Shown here: positions 12,391-24,185 of the stretch, in pieces | Position numbering within the stretch: the first letter of the stretch is position 1 | How the letters are laid out: each line of letters begins with the position of its first letter | Source of the DNA: Reticulitermes speratus | Lineage: Eukaryota > Arthropoda > Insecta > Blattodea > Rhinotermitidae | Assembly: GCA_021186555.1 (NCBI GenBank) | Contig: JAJKFL010000002.1 | Coordinates: 31,946,589 to 32,010,588 of the forward strand | Reading direction: 5' to 3' | DNA: 64,000 nt | Position numbers and translations under genes: made by a program | Notes under the pieces: model-generated | The model's input: only the letters and a program-made list of their open reading frames with translations | Told to the model about the DNA's origin: nothing | The model's database searches: none

Positions 12391-12396
12391 AATAAA
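12391..12396 (+). terminator. poly(A) signal of PSMB4
   Basis: AATAAA, 72 bp beyond the PSMB4 stop codon. It is the first such hexamer downstream. Confidence 0.7.
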
Positions 12397-12399
12397 AGC

Positions 12400-13420
12400 T
12401 ATGTTTTCTCCCTAGTTCTTAGTCTAGTCTGTTTTGCAGCTTACCTTTACCTTTTGTCTTGAATGCCATTCTGTTGAGGTCACAGCACCACTGTCCTTTA
12501 TCTGGATTGTCCTCTTACAGGATATGACTAAATGTGACAGGTGTGACTCCATATTCTGCAAACCAGGAGATTTGGGTCTTCCCCTTCAGAGTTTATAAAA
12601 ATTTTCTTTTGTTGTTCTTGAATTATTTAAGTGGAACAGAATGATCCCTAATGATCTTGGAAGCTGTAAGAAAATAGTCTAACAAAGCACAGAGTTTGTC
12701 ACTGTTAGTATGAGGGGTCTCTGGGCTGTCTTTACCAATGTAATGCCCACTGCAACTGAACCTCAAATTTTAGTAGAAGTATCAATTTAACTTCTGTACA
12801 CATTAACAAGCTTTAGCTTTTTTACTTCATTATGGTACATGGTTACATGTGTGTGTGTGTTGTTATTTTGTAATAACAAAATTCTGAAAATTAAGTTTGT
12901 TAGCAAATTATGTCTGATCACACAAACTTTAATACACTGGGCAGTAACCATAACAAAACCTCCAACTCAGACTCAGAACACTTGCCTCATGTTATGTTTA
13001 CATATAGTACATTCAGTGTCCCTGTCCACTGTCACAAGTCATTTAGAATTCCAGTACTGCACACTGCTTGGGTAGGCTTTAAATTGCAGGTGAGCCTCCC
13101 GACTGAAATAACTGCAAAATTGTCAGTCAGACATCAACATTCACTTTCACAGAGTGCTGTACTATAATAAGGAAAGGAAGATCAAATTGGTATTATATAC
13201 ACCAGGTCTCAAAGGTGTACCCATGTGTTCAATTCATTGTAAGTTTTAACTGTAAGTAGGCATATATAGTGTGTTCAGCAGTTTCTGACTATGTATTCCC
13301 AACTGTTCTGAAACCAACATATTAATTATTGTAGCTCCCAGTGCGTAAGTACCTGTTCTGATTTAGTTCAACCTGCATTACATCTCCACAGCCTAATTTT
13401 TAACCTTGAGGTGCTGAGCT
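12400..13420. other. intergenic, nothing recognisable
   Basis: AT-rich intergenic DNA with short non-conserved open frames only. I see no repeat or RNA gene I can name. Confidence 0.4.
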
Positions 13421-13424
13421 TAAC

Positions 13425-13570
13425 CTTTAGCCAACTGGGGTAGGTATTTAAATTTCAGTGCATGGTTTATGAAAAACATATTACTTGAACAGAAGACGAT
13501 AAAATTGTGAAATAAATTGCATTTTATGGAAAATAAAATATATTATGTAGCATGTCTTAAAAATTAAGTA
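13425..13570. repeat. fragment of dispersed repeat (hAT-like family A)
   Basis: Shares an aligned stretch with 15835-15960: AACCTTTA, then GGTATTTAAATTT, AGTGCATG, ATGAAAAACAT and TGAAATAAAT in the same order. The family's better-preserved member is at 22288-22728. From 13571 to 14390 nothing else is recognised. Confidence 0.5.
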
Positions 13571-14394
13571 AATTTCCTTGTTGCTTACATAAATAAAAGG
13601 AATTCATATGGGTGTGTTCCTGTGTGTGTGTTCACATTTAGCAACACAAGTGTTCAGGTTAAATACAAAAGTAATATCATAATGGCCAGTTTTTCATGCT
13701 TTGCATGGTCATTTTGTTTCCAAAATGCAATTCAGGAAATAAATTGTATAACTTACATTTTTAAAGTAATAAGGTCCAAATAAGAACTGAATTTTTAAGA
13801 ATAAATCTGTCTGTTCACAAAGGTAGGTTTATGCAGTCTGTGAAAGTCATTTTTACATACACTTCTGTTATGTTTGTACTACTGTCTTGAATGTATTTTA
13901 AGTAAATTACTTATATCGAGGTTTGAAAGGTGCCAGAAACATTGACAACTGTACATTTGATTTCATAGAACACACTGCTCTGTCAGTTACATTTCATGAC
14001 GAACTTCGGTAGCAGTGTGCATTTATAAATAGAAAACTGTTTCTCTTCTCAAATTCTCCTTTCAGATGGTAGCTTGTTCCCTGAACAATTTGTCACACCT
14101 GTCATGGCAGGTAGTTAAATAATGCGTTACAGATGTCCAAACATTTCACAAGGCAGGATGGGGCATGGCTTCAGGTTCCGAGAGACAGGCTAAAGAGAGA
14201 TGATATTGAGGAGCTAATTACTTGACCCAAAATCTGACGAGGAAGAACAGTGACCAAACCATGCCAAAGGGCATACACATGTTGTTCAACAGACCAGATG
14301 GTCTTTTCATGTTTTGTTGTGTGGCTGTTACTACTCTGTTGATGGAGACCAGTCACTAACAGTACTAACATCAGACTATGGACCCTTCCCAGTA

Positions 14395-15570
14395 TCTGAC
14401 ATCACTCACCTTGAAATTATTTTTTGCTGCTCAAATGGGACATGACATATAGGCCAGTCTGAACAACTATTGGTCCATGACAGAACAATTCCTTACTCCC
14501 ATTTTACAGCAAAGCAGTGATGTGACATGTTCCTACACATTCATGTCTCCACTTTTCAAACAATCACACTGCTATTGACAGTGACCCAGGCTATGACAGA
14601 CTATGGAAACCGAGACATACTTTTATCCCAAACATGACTGAGTGTGTTTGTGTTAGTGGTGGTACTACTATTAGTAGTAGTGCTAGTGGTGGTGGTGATG
14701 GCAGCAGCAGTTGCCAAAGGAAGGACAACCTTCAGAAAGTACATACCCAAGAAGCACAAATGTTTTGGTAAAAAGGTTTACAAATTATGTGGCATGAGTG
14801 TATACATCTATATGATATGTGCATCTGCTTAGGGAAGGACAGGACATGACTGCAGATGATGGTGTCTGTCAGACACTTAACAAGAAAGGTGGAGTGATGT
14901 AGACATAAACTTTGTGGATAATTCTTTATTCATTGCCCAACTTACTTGATAGTATAATAAGAAGGAAAATTGGTTCCTGCAAAACAGTGAAAACTAACAG
15001 AAAGGGAATGCCACAGGACTTGCTGCCATGGAACAATTGACTAAAATAAAGTGATATTTTATCTAGGACTGGAGATGACTTGGAAGCTATGGTATGGATA
15101 AACAAGGTGTACACATTCTGACAAAATATGCACCCCCTAACAATAAATGGTAACATTTGTGATGAACATGGAAATGCTGCAAGGCCAGAAATCATACAGG
15201 ACTACAACATATGGGTTACATTGACTTAGGGGAAGGAATGATCAACAGTCATACGGTATAATGCCAAACATGAAACTGAACAAAAAGCTATTTTTCACTT
15301 GGACATTACAGTTCTAAACAGCTTCTTCCTCTCAACTTCGTGTGGGATCAGAATGACTTGTAGACCTGTGATTTTTCTGTGTGTAACTTTACTAAAAGGG
15401 CTCAGAGTTTACCTCGTTTGTGTTGCCCCCTGGGTAGGCCATGTTTCAGAGCAACATGTTGCATGGCTTGATGTAAAATACAGCAACTGTAAGCCAAGTG
15501 TGATTTGGGCTGTGCATTGGTGTCACATAGACCATCACAAAATTGGATCTGTTATCAACTGGTGATGGCA
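14395..15570 (+). pseudogene. piggyBac transposase relic
   Basis: Consecutive plus-strand fragments in shifting frames follow the order of piggyBac (DDE_Tnp_1_7) transposases: IFAAQMGHDI and NNYWSMTEQFLTPI (about 14420-14510), DPGYDRLWK (about 14585), TFRKYIPKKHKCFGKKVYKLC (about 14730-14790), FVDN where DNFF/DNWY is expected (about 14910), KGMPQDLLPAM-like NATGLAAMEQL (about 15000), CDEHGNAARPEIIQDYN-like residues with MGYIDLGEGMINSHTV (about 15210) and LFFTWTLQF/FVWDQND matching the LFFHLLDITVLNSF-SCGSKMT block (about 15290-15360). Several frameshifts and stops make it dead. A GGT/AGT trinucleotide tract (14650-14710) interrupts it. I did not find its terminal repeats. Confidence 0.7.
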
Positions 15571-15834
15571 GGTCCTCAGAATCACAGAACATCTCACCAA
15601 ATAGGTATGTAATAAAAAGATTTTATTTTGACACATTTACTGCAAAGATCACTAAGCCACTGAACAATAAATTGCAATTTTTAGTTTGAGATCTCAAACT
15701 ATAAATTGCAGTTGTAAATATTGCCTTTTTACTTTATTTATGACCTGATGAGACTTACCTTTAGTCTGACATCTAAGAATATATGTTGTGTTGACGCATC
15801 ATGTGTTGGTTTTATTGTGGGACAATACAATTTA

Positions 15835-16229
15835 ACCTTTAAATGACCAGGTTGGTATTTAAATTTTAGTGCATGTTTCATGAAAAACATGAGTATTATT
15901 TGAACTTAAAAAGAAAAAATTATGAAATAAATGGCACTGTGGAAAATTTTACCTGTGTATTTTTCTATATATCATGTGAAATTAAATATACTGCTAATAA
16001 CAGGAAAACTTCATAACAAATTGCAATTCACAACCTAGGCTTGCATGTCACAATTTTGAGCACACTTTGACAAAATGAATTACTGATGTAATGTAGGTTT
16101 CCATAAATAAACAGCTTATAAGTTTTGAAAACTGCTTCTACCTTCTGTCCCAGCTTTGCCAGGGAACGGGTTAAAAGACATCATTCCATGGGCAACAGGT
16201 TGCCGCAAACTTCAAGTTGGATAGCCCTG
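15835..16229. mobile_element. hAT-like family A element, 5' truncated
   Basis: Aligns with 22290-22700 over blocks such as TTTCTATA-ATCATGT, GTTTCCATAAA(T/C)AAACAG and ACGGTTAAAAGACAT, and with 13425-13570 at its left side. The right end, reverse complemented, begins CAGGGCTATCCAACTTG, like a hAT terminus. The left terminus is not recognisable. No transposase is encoded. Nothing is recognised at 15571-15834 or 16230-18070. Confidence 0.5.
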
Positions 16230-18070
16230 TTATACAGTGTATGTAGTAAAGACAAGCACTGGATGGGTGCTACATCTGTCTTCCTTGGTGGTGTTGATTA
16301 TCAAAGGTGTTGCTGCATGCAGTTATTTCCTGTCATTAGCAGTGGGGGACTTGTTGCTACAGGTCTCATTGTTGGGAACAGCTGTACATGTAGACACTAG
16401 AAGCAACTTGTCAAGAAAAAATACTGCATCTAGGTGACAGTGCCTACATCTGCCACCATCTCCAGCATTGTATTCCCAATAACTTATTTCAGAATCAAGA
16501 ATAAATGTTAAATACAAAAGAATGGCCCAACTGTCACACCTGAGGATTCAGATTCCAGCATCAGTGACACATATTCAAATAACAGCACAGGAATTACTTG
16601 TCAAAAGTTAAGAGGTTATGTTAACAAACTGCTCTCTGGTAACTCAAGAAATCTGGTAGTGTAACACATGCAGTATGGGGAAACAAAACAGCAAACATAA
16701 ATTATTCCTTAATTTATTTGTAATAGCACTCATTTCATTAACAGTTTAACGTAACCCCCAACCCACCAATTGCACAACTCATCATGTACAGTACATATTT
16801 ATACAGCCTAACTACAGATTATAACAACATGTTGGCAGGAGTGCTGAACCTTGTCAACACTTGAAAAGCTGAATCGGAGGAATGAGAATATATGATTAAG
16901 ACATTCTGCTTCTGAACACTGCTAGCAAATGACTATGACTAAAGTATGGCTAGTAGGGTGCATGTTACATGTGCCATGTGACTATGGTAATACACAATAT
17001 ATGCAGTTCATAACAAGGAGAAATGTGTATCTCACTTACAAACCATCAACAAATTGGGCATATGCAGTCTTCCCCCTTGCACAGACTTGTCATGTACTGT
17101 TTTTGGTAGAAGTTGCTACCTTCTTAAGAAATGCATAGCTATGTACAAAATCACAATATGAAAACGAATTACTGTACAAATATTGGTCCTAGGTAACCAA
17201 TATCAGCAGGTCTTTCTCAGCAGTATCACCAGCAATGAAGTAATTTGCTACATCAAAGTGCCAGTGATGCAGTGAAACTGATGATGGCATGATGAAGGTT
17301 GTCTGAGATTGCTAGATGCTGTAGGCACAACACTGATGCATACGCAGATATCCTGGATGAAGTAAGAGGAGACTTTGTGCCCAGAGTACCTTGGTTTCTT
17401 CAACTTTTGTCTTCATAATTGTTCAAAGTGGTGAATATGTTACAAGTAACAGTAATTTTTTTAAATCAGTTCATGCCTTTAAATAAAATGGGATTCATGG
17501 CTGGTTACCATGGTCAGTAAAACTTGTTTTTTTTTTCTGCTGAGAATAGATGTTCACAAACAAAACCATTCATCTGTATTAATGATTAGATGTATGGACA
17601 GGCATTACCTATTATGACAAACAATGATTTGGAGCCCCATGGGCCTGCACATGCACCCTGCCAACAATAAAATCTCTATACATATTTGTACTCAACTTAA
17701 ATCAGAATAACTCAGCGAGGCACTGACAACTGTTCACTCACTGAACAGATACATATGGAAGGCAAGAAAAACCAGTTAGGTGTGAAAAGTGCACCACACC
17801 AACTGCTACTGATTATAAGAATCTGTTATATTCTCTATACAAAGACTTTCATGGCCCACTGTTGAATATGCATGAAGTAATTTATGGTTCTTGAGATAAT
17901 GCTGCAGACATTTCACACTGCACTCTGAGAGACATGTATGAACAGTTTAGCACAACAACATTTTGTTACAGCATTGACTTCTTTACAACATACAGTCAAG
18001 AACATTACATCACTCAATAACAATTCAAAATAACACAAATGCGATCTCAAGAAAACACTGTTAATGCACA

Positions 18071-18533
18071 CTTCTGATTAGGCTGACCATAATTCCTTAG
18101 AGACAAAAACGGGACCGGGGGGGGGGAATGTTCAAAAAGAGTGGAACATTTTAAAAAATGTTTTATTACATAAAAATATTGAACTTACAATAATTCTTCA
18201 CAGAACTGCGCAAGTGTTGCCAACACGTATTTTTTCTTTTCTCAGAATAATTCATTGACTTTAAAGTTACACTATTTATCCAATGGGCAATTGTCAATCT
18301 CGATGAACGCGCCTCTACCGATGGTTACACGAATGACTGGTACCTACAATAGCAGCCATTGATGCAAACTTCATTATAGGTTATGATTGATCAATATTTA
18401 AGCATATTTTAAAGTTTTTATAAAAAACGGGACAAAAATGGCATTTTTACTAAAATGACGGGATGGCTGAGACATAGCAAAAAAACGGTACTGTCCCGTT
18501 CAAAATGGGATGTATGGTCAGCCTACTTCTGAT
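18071..18533. mobile_element. hAT MITE with perfect 8 bp target duplication
   Basis: A 447 bp element (18079-18525) with terminal inverted repeats TAGGCTGACCATA at both ends, flanked on both sides by CTTCTGAT (18071-18078 and 18526-18533). An 8 bp duplication is the hAT signature. Subterminal ACGGGAC motifs are mirrored near the two ends. It contains a run of eleven G near 18117 and no ORF. Confidence 0.85.
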
Positions 18534-18784
18534 CACATTTAATGGTAATATTTCTACCATATCAGCACAGCTCACCTACTCCTCTAACATTCCAGCAGTA
18601 CTTGCTCTTACTATTGTAACTAGCAAGGACTGCTTGTGTTGGACAGCTGCAGCTACTATGCAGACCACAGACTTCCCACTGCTATTAGTTCAAAACAGAA
18701 CACTGGGATCATATACTCTTTATTTTTTAACTGACCTGAATGTCTTACAGTGAATGTTTTTAGAATGGAAGCTTCAGCTTGAAT

Positions 18785-18955
18785 AGGGTGTGAAGGTAAA
18801 GATGAATTCATCTGACTCAGGATGAGTCCAGTGGTGCACTATTGTGACTATGGTAATGAACCATTGGGGTTCATAAAAGATGCAGTAACTGGATGACTTT
18901 TAAGTGTCTAAAGAGGGACTCTGCACTATGTTAGCAGTTCTTTGGACTGCATAAT
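18785..18955 (+). mobile_element. LINE 3' end, copy 2 (fragment)
   Basis: Matches the tail of the copy at 11160-11575: GACTATGGTAATGAACCATTGGGGTTC-type sequence, then AAGAGGGACTCTGC. Strongly diverged. From 18956 to 19530 nothing is recognised. Confidence 0.5.
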
Positions 18956-19539
18956 CTGTGTGGTGTTGTGATGCAGTAGCAAATGACCTGGTAAATACAC
19001 AACTTTTGTGTTAGCAAACAGTTCTAATTTTATGGACTTCTTATCCATTAGTTCTCATAAATTTTTGTAAAAATTGTTATATGACATACTGAATGCAATT
19101 TTCAGAAAATGTGTAGTTTAAATCTGACAGATACCATATGGATGTGAGCAGTTCTTTGCCTGAATTGTGACATTACATGCATGGGCAGAACCAAGAGAAA
19201 ATGACATTTGTAGTGGAATACTGGAGATTTTATGAGACTATTTGAGACATTTTTGGAATTCACAAACATTACATATTACAAGGACAAACCGATGCTGAAC
19301 CTATTATAAACAGTCAGAATTACATTACTAAGAAATGAAAAAGAGAAAAGACAATCGAAAACCAGGACATTAGAAAAGATACTAAATTTGCAGTATGATT
19401 TTATTATGTGGCCTCTCATGTTACATTAGACTTCACTGTGTCAAAATCATGTTTGTACATGTTTCAAATTGAGTAGGCTGTGATTTCATCACCACAGCAT
19501 CAGTTGTGTCAAAGATGTGGCAGAAATATGAGGTGTTTG

Positions 19540-20215
19540 TATCTCCCACATAAAAGTGAGTCAGAATTTAGAGCAAAGATTTACCATTAAGATTTGTGTA
19601 AAATTAGGGAAGAGTACAAGTTAATATGTACAGTGCTCTCTGAAGCACATGGCACAGAAGCTGTCAAGAAATCAAGTGCTTTTTGAGTGGTATACACATT
19701 CAAAGAGGTTCCAAGAGAATGAAGTCACTGAAAGAAGCAGTCATCCAAAAATGAACAGTTCTAATGAAAACAGTGAAAAAGTGTGGAATCTTGTTATTCA
19801 GACAATCCAAGACAGAAAACAAGCCTGTTATGTAGAAATACTGAAGTTATGTGAAACTGTACATAGAATAAGGCCTGAACTCTGACCCAAAAACTTGTTC
19901 CTACATCATGCCAAAGCTCCAGTTAATCAAGCACTCTCTGTCAAAAGAGTTTATGGCAAAGTACCTATTAATGGATTCAAAACCCTCTTTATTCACAAAA
20001 TTTGGCCCCCACTGGCTTCTGGCTCTTTACAAAATTGAAGTCCACCTTGCATGGACAAATATTTCAGGACACTGAAGCCATTACAAAAAGTGTGATTGCA
20101 ACAATGAAGGTTATTCCAAAAGATGAGTTCCATACATGTTTCTGACAGTGGCAGGATCACTGGGCAAAGTGTATAGCTGCTCAAGGGGATTACTCTGAAG
20201 GTAACCCTTTCTCAT
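19540..20215 (+). pseudogene. mariner transposase relic
   Basis: Plus-strand fragments match mariner (SETMAR-type) transposases: VLFEWYTHSKRF and SSNENSEKVWNLVIQTIQDRK (N-terminal DNA-binding part, 19670-19820), RIRPELWPK-like residues, LFLHHAKAPVNQALSVK (second catalytic block, where Asp of HDNAPAH is replaced), then TEAI and PKDEFHTCF-SGRITG-C-like C-terminal residues to about 20190. The middle is deleted and frames are broken. No TIRs were identified. Confidence 0.65.
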
Positions 20216-22280
20216 TAAGCTGTAAGTACACAGGAATATTTGCAGTAAAATCATTCCATTACCTCTGTAGCCACACTTTCTATATTATAATTAACTTAAG
20301 ACGTACGGTTTGAAGGACATACATTAAGGATGACAACAGAATTCCTTTGCATTTTATTGAAGGTAGGCTATTTATGTTTTTTCCCCAATCCTTTGCTTTC
20401 TCATAATAGTACATAGTAAAATTAAAATTACAATGCCACTTGTAAAGTAGTAATAATAAATGTATGAAAATCTCATTTAAAATTTAAATACCTAGAAAAA
20501 CTACAGCTTTGTATTGTCTGTCACATAAGACAACCACCAGTGTTAGTTCATCCTTCATAAAAATAACCGATGTGTGCGTACGTGCATGTGCGCGTACATG
20601 TGCGTGGAGCTTGATATGTACAGAACGTTAAGTGTAAGGAAGGGACCAACAATGAGCATTCACTGGTGCCCCTTGACACACGTCATTCAAGTCATGTTAC
20701 ATAAGATTACCAGATGGGACTGATCTGTCAGTAGGTTGAAACCAGATCTGAACATGCAGCATATCAAAACAATTAATGTACGAAGCAAGAACAATTAATA
20801 GGACCAAAGGAATTTCATATGGTCACTGGACAAGACACCCAAAGCTACAGTAAACATAAAGAAGGAATCAAAACTGAAATTTCATCAAAATCTCATCCTG
20901 CACATGTGAAAAAGACAGGCATTGGCAAGATGATACAACAGTCTTCAGTCTGAAATTATCCATGAAGACATATGGAAAAGATTTGATATATACTATAAAA
21001 ATGGAAGAGTACCAAAAAAAGCACGAAAAGATCTGCCTAAAAATGTACGGAAAAATGAAATAGCCAGGCTTTAAATCGGTCAGTTTTAAAAATACATTCA
21101 TTTGATTGTTTATGTGACCAGAACTTAAAATGTGTCATTCTTAGCATTGTAATTCAATTGTCTTACTTAAAGTGTCACTCAAGTGACTGTCTTAACAAGT
21201 TATCTTGAATTTAGAAAATATGGTGCCAAATTACAATTTTTTCACACAATTTGTTCAATTTATGCACAGAAGTGTTAGCATATTTAGTTTAAACTTCTGC
21301 ATTATTTTATATCTCATCTTTCTTTGAAAAAGTCACTGCTCCTAACTGAAAAACTGCACAGAGTGCAGCATAGTTCATTAATGGTTTTCAGTGATTAAAT
21401 ACTTAATACAGATGTTTTAGGGTCCAACAATACAGACATCCAGTATTGTAAATTACGCCATTTACATGAATAATATGCAGTTATTTTGACATAATTTTTT
21501 TGAAGATTATTCCAGACAAATGGCTTCCTTTATTTTCAAGACAGTTCTGAATTCATGTTTGCATATTTTTCTAGCCCATAATTCTGGCAGTATTACTAAA
21601 ATTTCATAACACATATATTCCTCTCCTGAATGTTTATGTTCTAAGACAACATTTTTCAAACACCCTAAAAGAAAAATGTCATAAGTATTTTGATTTGTCA
21701 TAAGACATAACACATTATAAATCACTGCACAATTGTGACTAAATGACATGAGGCACAGAACCCAGGCAACATACTCGTTGTACCACACTCAAACCCATCC
21801 AGACAAAAAAGTTATGAAAAAAATCATTGAACTATGAGATACCATGTGTTTGTGAATTACAAGAGGGGCAAACTGAAATAAATTATTAAGTGTACTTTCT
21901 TTAAAAGATTATGCCACAAGCAAAATGTTTCATATCTCTTAGAAGGTTAAATGACTGGGTAGGAAGCAACTGCAACAATAATTTTGGTCTCTGCATACAG
22001 AATTGAGAAGTACAAATATGTGTCACAACAAAAGCTTCCATCAGACCTAACCAACTCTGCTTTTCAGCAGCTCACTGGTGCTGAGACATACTAAGATTCA
22101 TTTCAATTTAGCATGACAGCACCCATGCCAGTCTTGTACATTTTAATCCAAACACATGCACAAATTTGATACTTGGTCTGACAATGCTGTAAATGTACTG
22201 CCTAACTATTCCAGCAAAACTGCTAGAAAATTCATGACATCAAACAGTCATACAACTTTGACAATTTGGAAATGAGGGTT
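20216..22280. other. intergenic, nothing recognisable except a GT-rich tract
   Basis: Contains an alternating purine/pyrimidine tract near 20570-20605 (TGTGTGCGTACGTGCATGTG). The remainder is AT-rich with only short, unconvincing open frames. Confidence 0.4.
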
Positions 22281-22736
22281 CCTCCTTCTAAAACAGGACT
22301 GCTCAACCTTTTACATGGTGCAGGCAACTTTGGCAAAATTTGGTTCGCGTGCAGGCAACATGAAATTCACTACACAGAATGAAGACACAATAAGCAGATG
22401 TATAATTACTCATGTATGTATAATTTCACCTGAGTTTCTATACATCATGTATCATAAAAATATACTGATAATAATAGGACAAACTGATGAAGAATGCAGT
22501 TCACAACATAAGCAAGGGTGTCACTACTTTTAGCACATTTTTACAAACTGTATTTACTAAGGTAATGTATGTTTCCATAAACAAACAGATCATAAGTTTG
22601 AAAAATTGGTGAGGTTCTATCTTGGTTTTTCCTGGGAAACGGTTAAAAGACATTTTCTCATATCAAATGTCTCCGTGGGCAACATAACACTGTACAGTAC
22701 GCAACATGTTGCTCATGAGCTACGGGTTGAGCGGGC
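22280..22736. mobile_element. hAT-like family A element, most complete copy
   Basis: Ends at 22288 and 22728 are inverted repeats: CAGGACTGCTCAACC on the left, and CAGGCCCGCTCAACC when the right end is reverse complemented. Imperfect 8 bp flanks TTCTAAAA and CTCTAACA fit a decayed hAT target duplication. About 440 bp, no intact transposase. Nothing is recognised between 22737 and 23780. Confidence 0.6.
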
Positions 22737-23784
22737 CTGCTCTAACATCCACACTTTGTCAGCATTTAACCTGGTGACAGCTTACAGCCACTACCTTCAT
22801 AATGTGTGGTTACATATGCATGGTGATTCTGCTGTCAAAACAGTTATGTGGTATGTCCATGAATGTATCCTTTATATTCCTGAAAGCATTATATTTCATT
22901 CATTTCAGGAACAAGTAATACATTTCATTAGCAGACACACCATTAGAATCTGCACACACTTCCCACATTACCAGAAGAATCTGATGTCTTGAAGACTGCT
23001 TTTCCCTGCTTTCACAGTACAGTGGGACTACACACAAACAACCCACTCTACATTCAAATCAAGTAACTACTGACTTGCTGCATTTCAGTAAATGTATTCC
23101 AACAGTTCTGTTTGACAGAAAGATACTAAGAAATACCTGTCACCTGTGAAGTGCTACTCTCTGTGAGCAGTGCATCAAAACTTTTGTGTGCTTTAACATT
23201 TAATTAAACCTATATACAACTTAAAAACTTTGTTAACCTGCATTAACTGAACTTTTATTTACACAAGCCTGTGAGATCAAGCTGTTGTGATGATTACTGT
23301 ACCTCACACTCCTGTACAATTCACAACTCAGATCATCATCACATGTATCAGGATCTGACAAGAAATCAGGTATACAAAAGTCTTGACAGGGGAGAGGAGT
23401 GCAAATCATACATTCATTTCTTCCCTTAAAAGAGCTATACATTTCTGCTAAAGTAATAAACACAGAGATTAGCTCAGCATTTTGAAGATTTGTTCAGTCA
23501 CTGTTCAATAATTAGAGGTAACTCGCTAGGATCAATGGCTTAAATTAAAAATTGTACATACAGAAAACTACAGCAGATAAGTTTCGTACAGTCATTTCCC
23601 ACTAATAATGTCAGTCTTCCTTTGCTACACCAGAGCTGCCTATCTGCACATGCTCTATCACCTTTTCATGGTAAATACTTGTAGTTTATTTAATGATGAA
23701 GTCAGTAAATCAGACTACCAAGCATCAAATGACTGAATGATAATGAACTGGAAAGAATGTTTAAGGAAGTGGTAATAACCTTAT

Positions 23785-23925
23785 TTAAGGTACCATGACA
23801 CACCTTTGTCAGGAGTGTCAGTATCCCAGCCGAGATTTGAACCAGGCATCTCCAAAATACAAATCAGAAGCGTTAGTTATCATATGAGCCAGCTTGCTCA
23901 GTTTCGTGGTCAAGTGTTGGGTCTG
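23785..23925 (-). mobile_element. tRNA-derived SINE head
   Basis: On the minus strand AGCTGGCTCATATGA looks like a pol III box A, and GGTTCAAATC about 45 bp further looks like box B, followed by CGGCTGGGATACTGACACTC. The spacing and order fit a tRNA-derived SINE. Decayed. Confidence 0.5.
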
Positions 23926-24049
23926 ACAAGTTGGCACGGTCCCCTTTATTCTTTCCACACTGCATTCCTTCATAGCCTGAACATTGTACAATGTAGATCC
24001 ATTTGGCTCCTGAGTCCTCTGCAAGATCTTCATGGGTTGTGACATGACT

Positions 24050-24185
24050 CAGGCAGTTAGTTGCCAGCCTCTCACCACAAAGGACGGTTCAATCGCAGAC
24101 CAAACCATGTGGGATTTGTGGTAGAAGAACTGGCACTGGGACAGGTTTTTCTCTGAGTACTTTGGTGTTCCCCTGTCAGTTCTCC
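24050..24185 (+). repeat. second tRNA-like/SINE-like fragment
   Basis: Plus strand has CGGTTCAATCGCAGACC (box B-like), then GACAGGTTTTTCTCTGAGTAC and GTGTTCCCCTGTCA, a pattern seen in insect SINE bodies. Boundaries uncertain. From 24186 to 26950 I recognise nothing further. Confidence 0.35.

Noticed and set aside
22606..22992. 128-codon open frame on the plus strand
   Set aside because: Its first third is the end of a hAT-like repeat and the rest shows no family resemblance or splice context.
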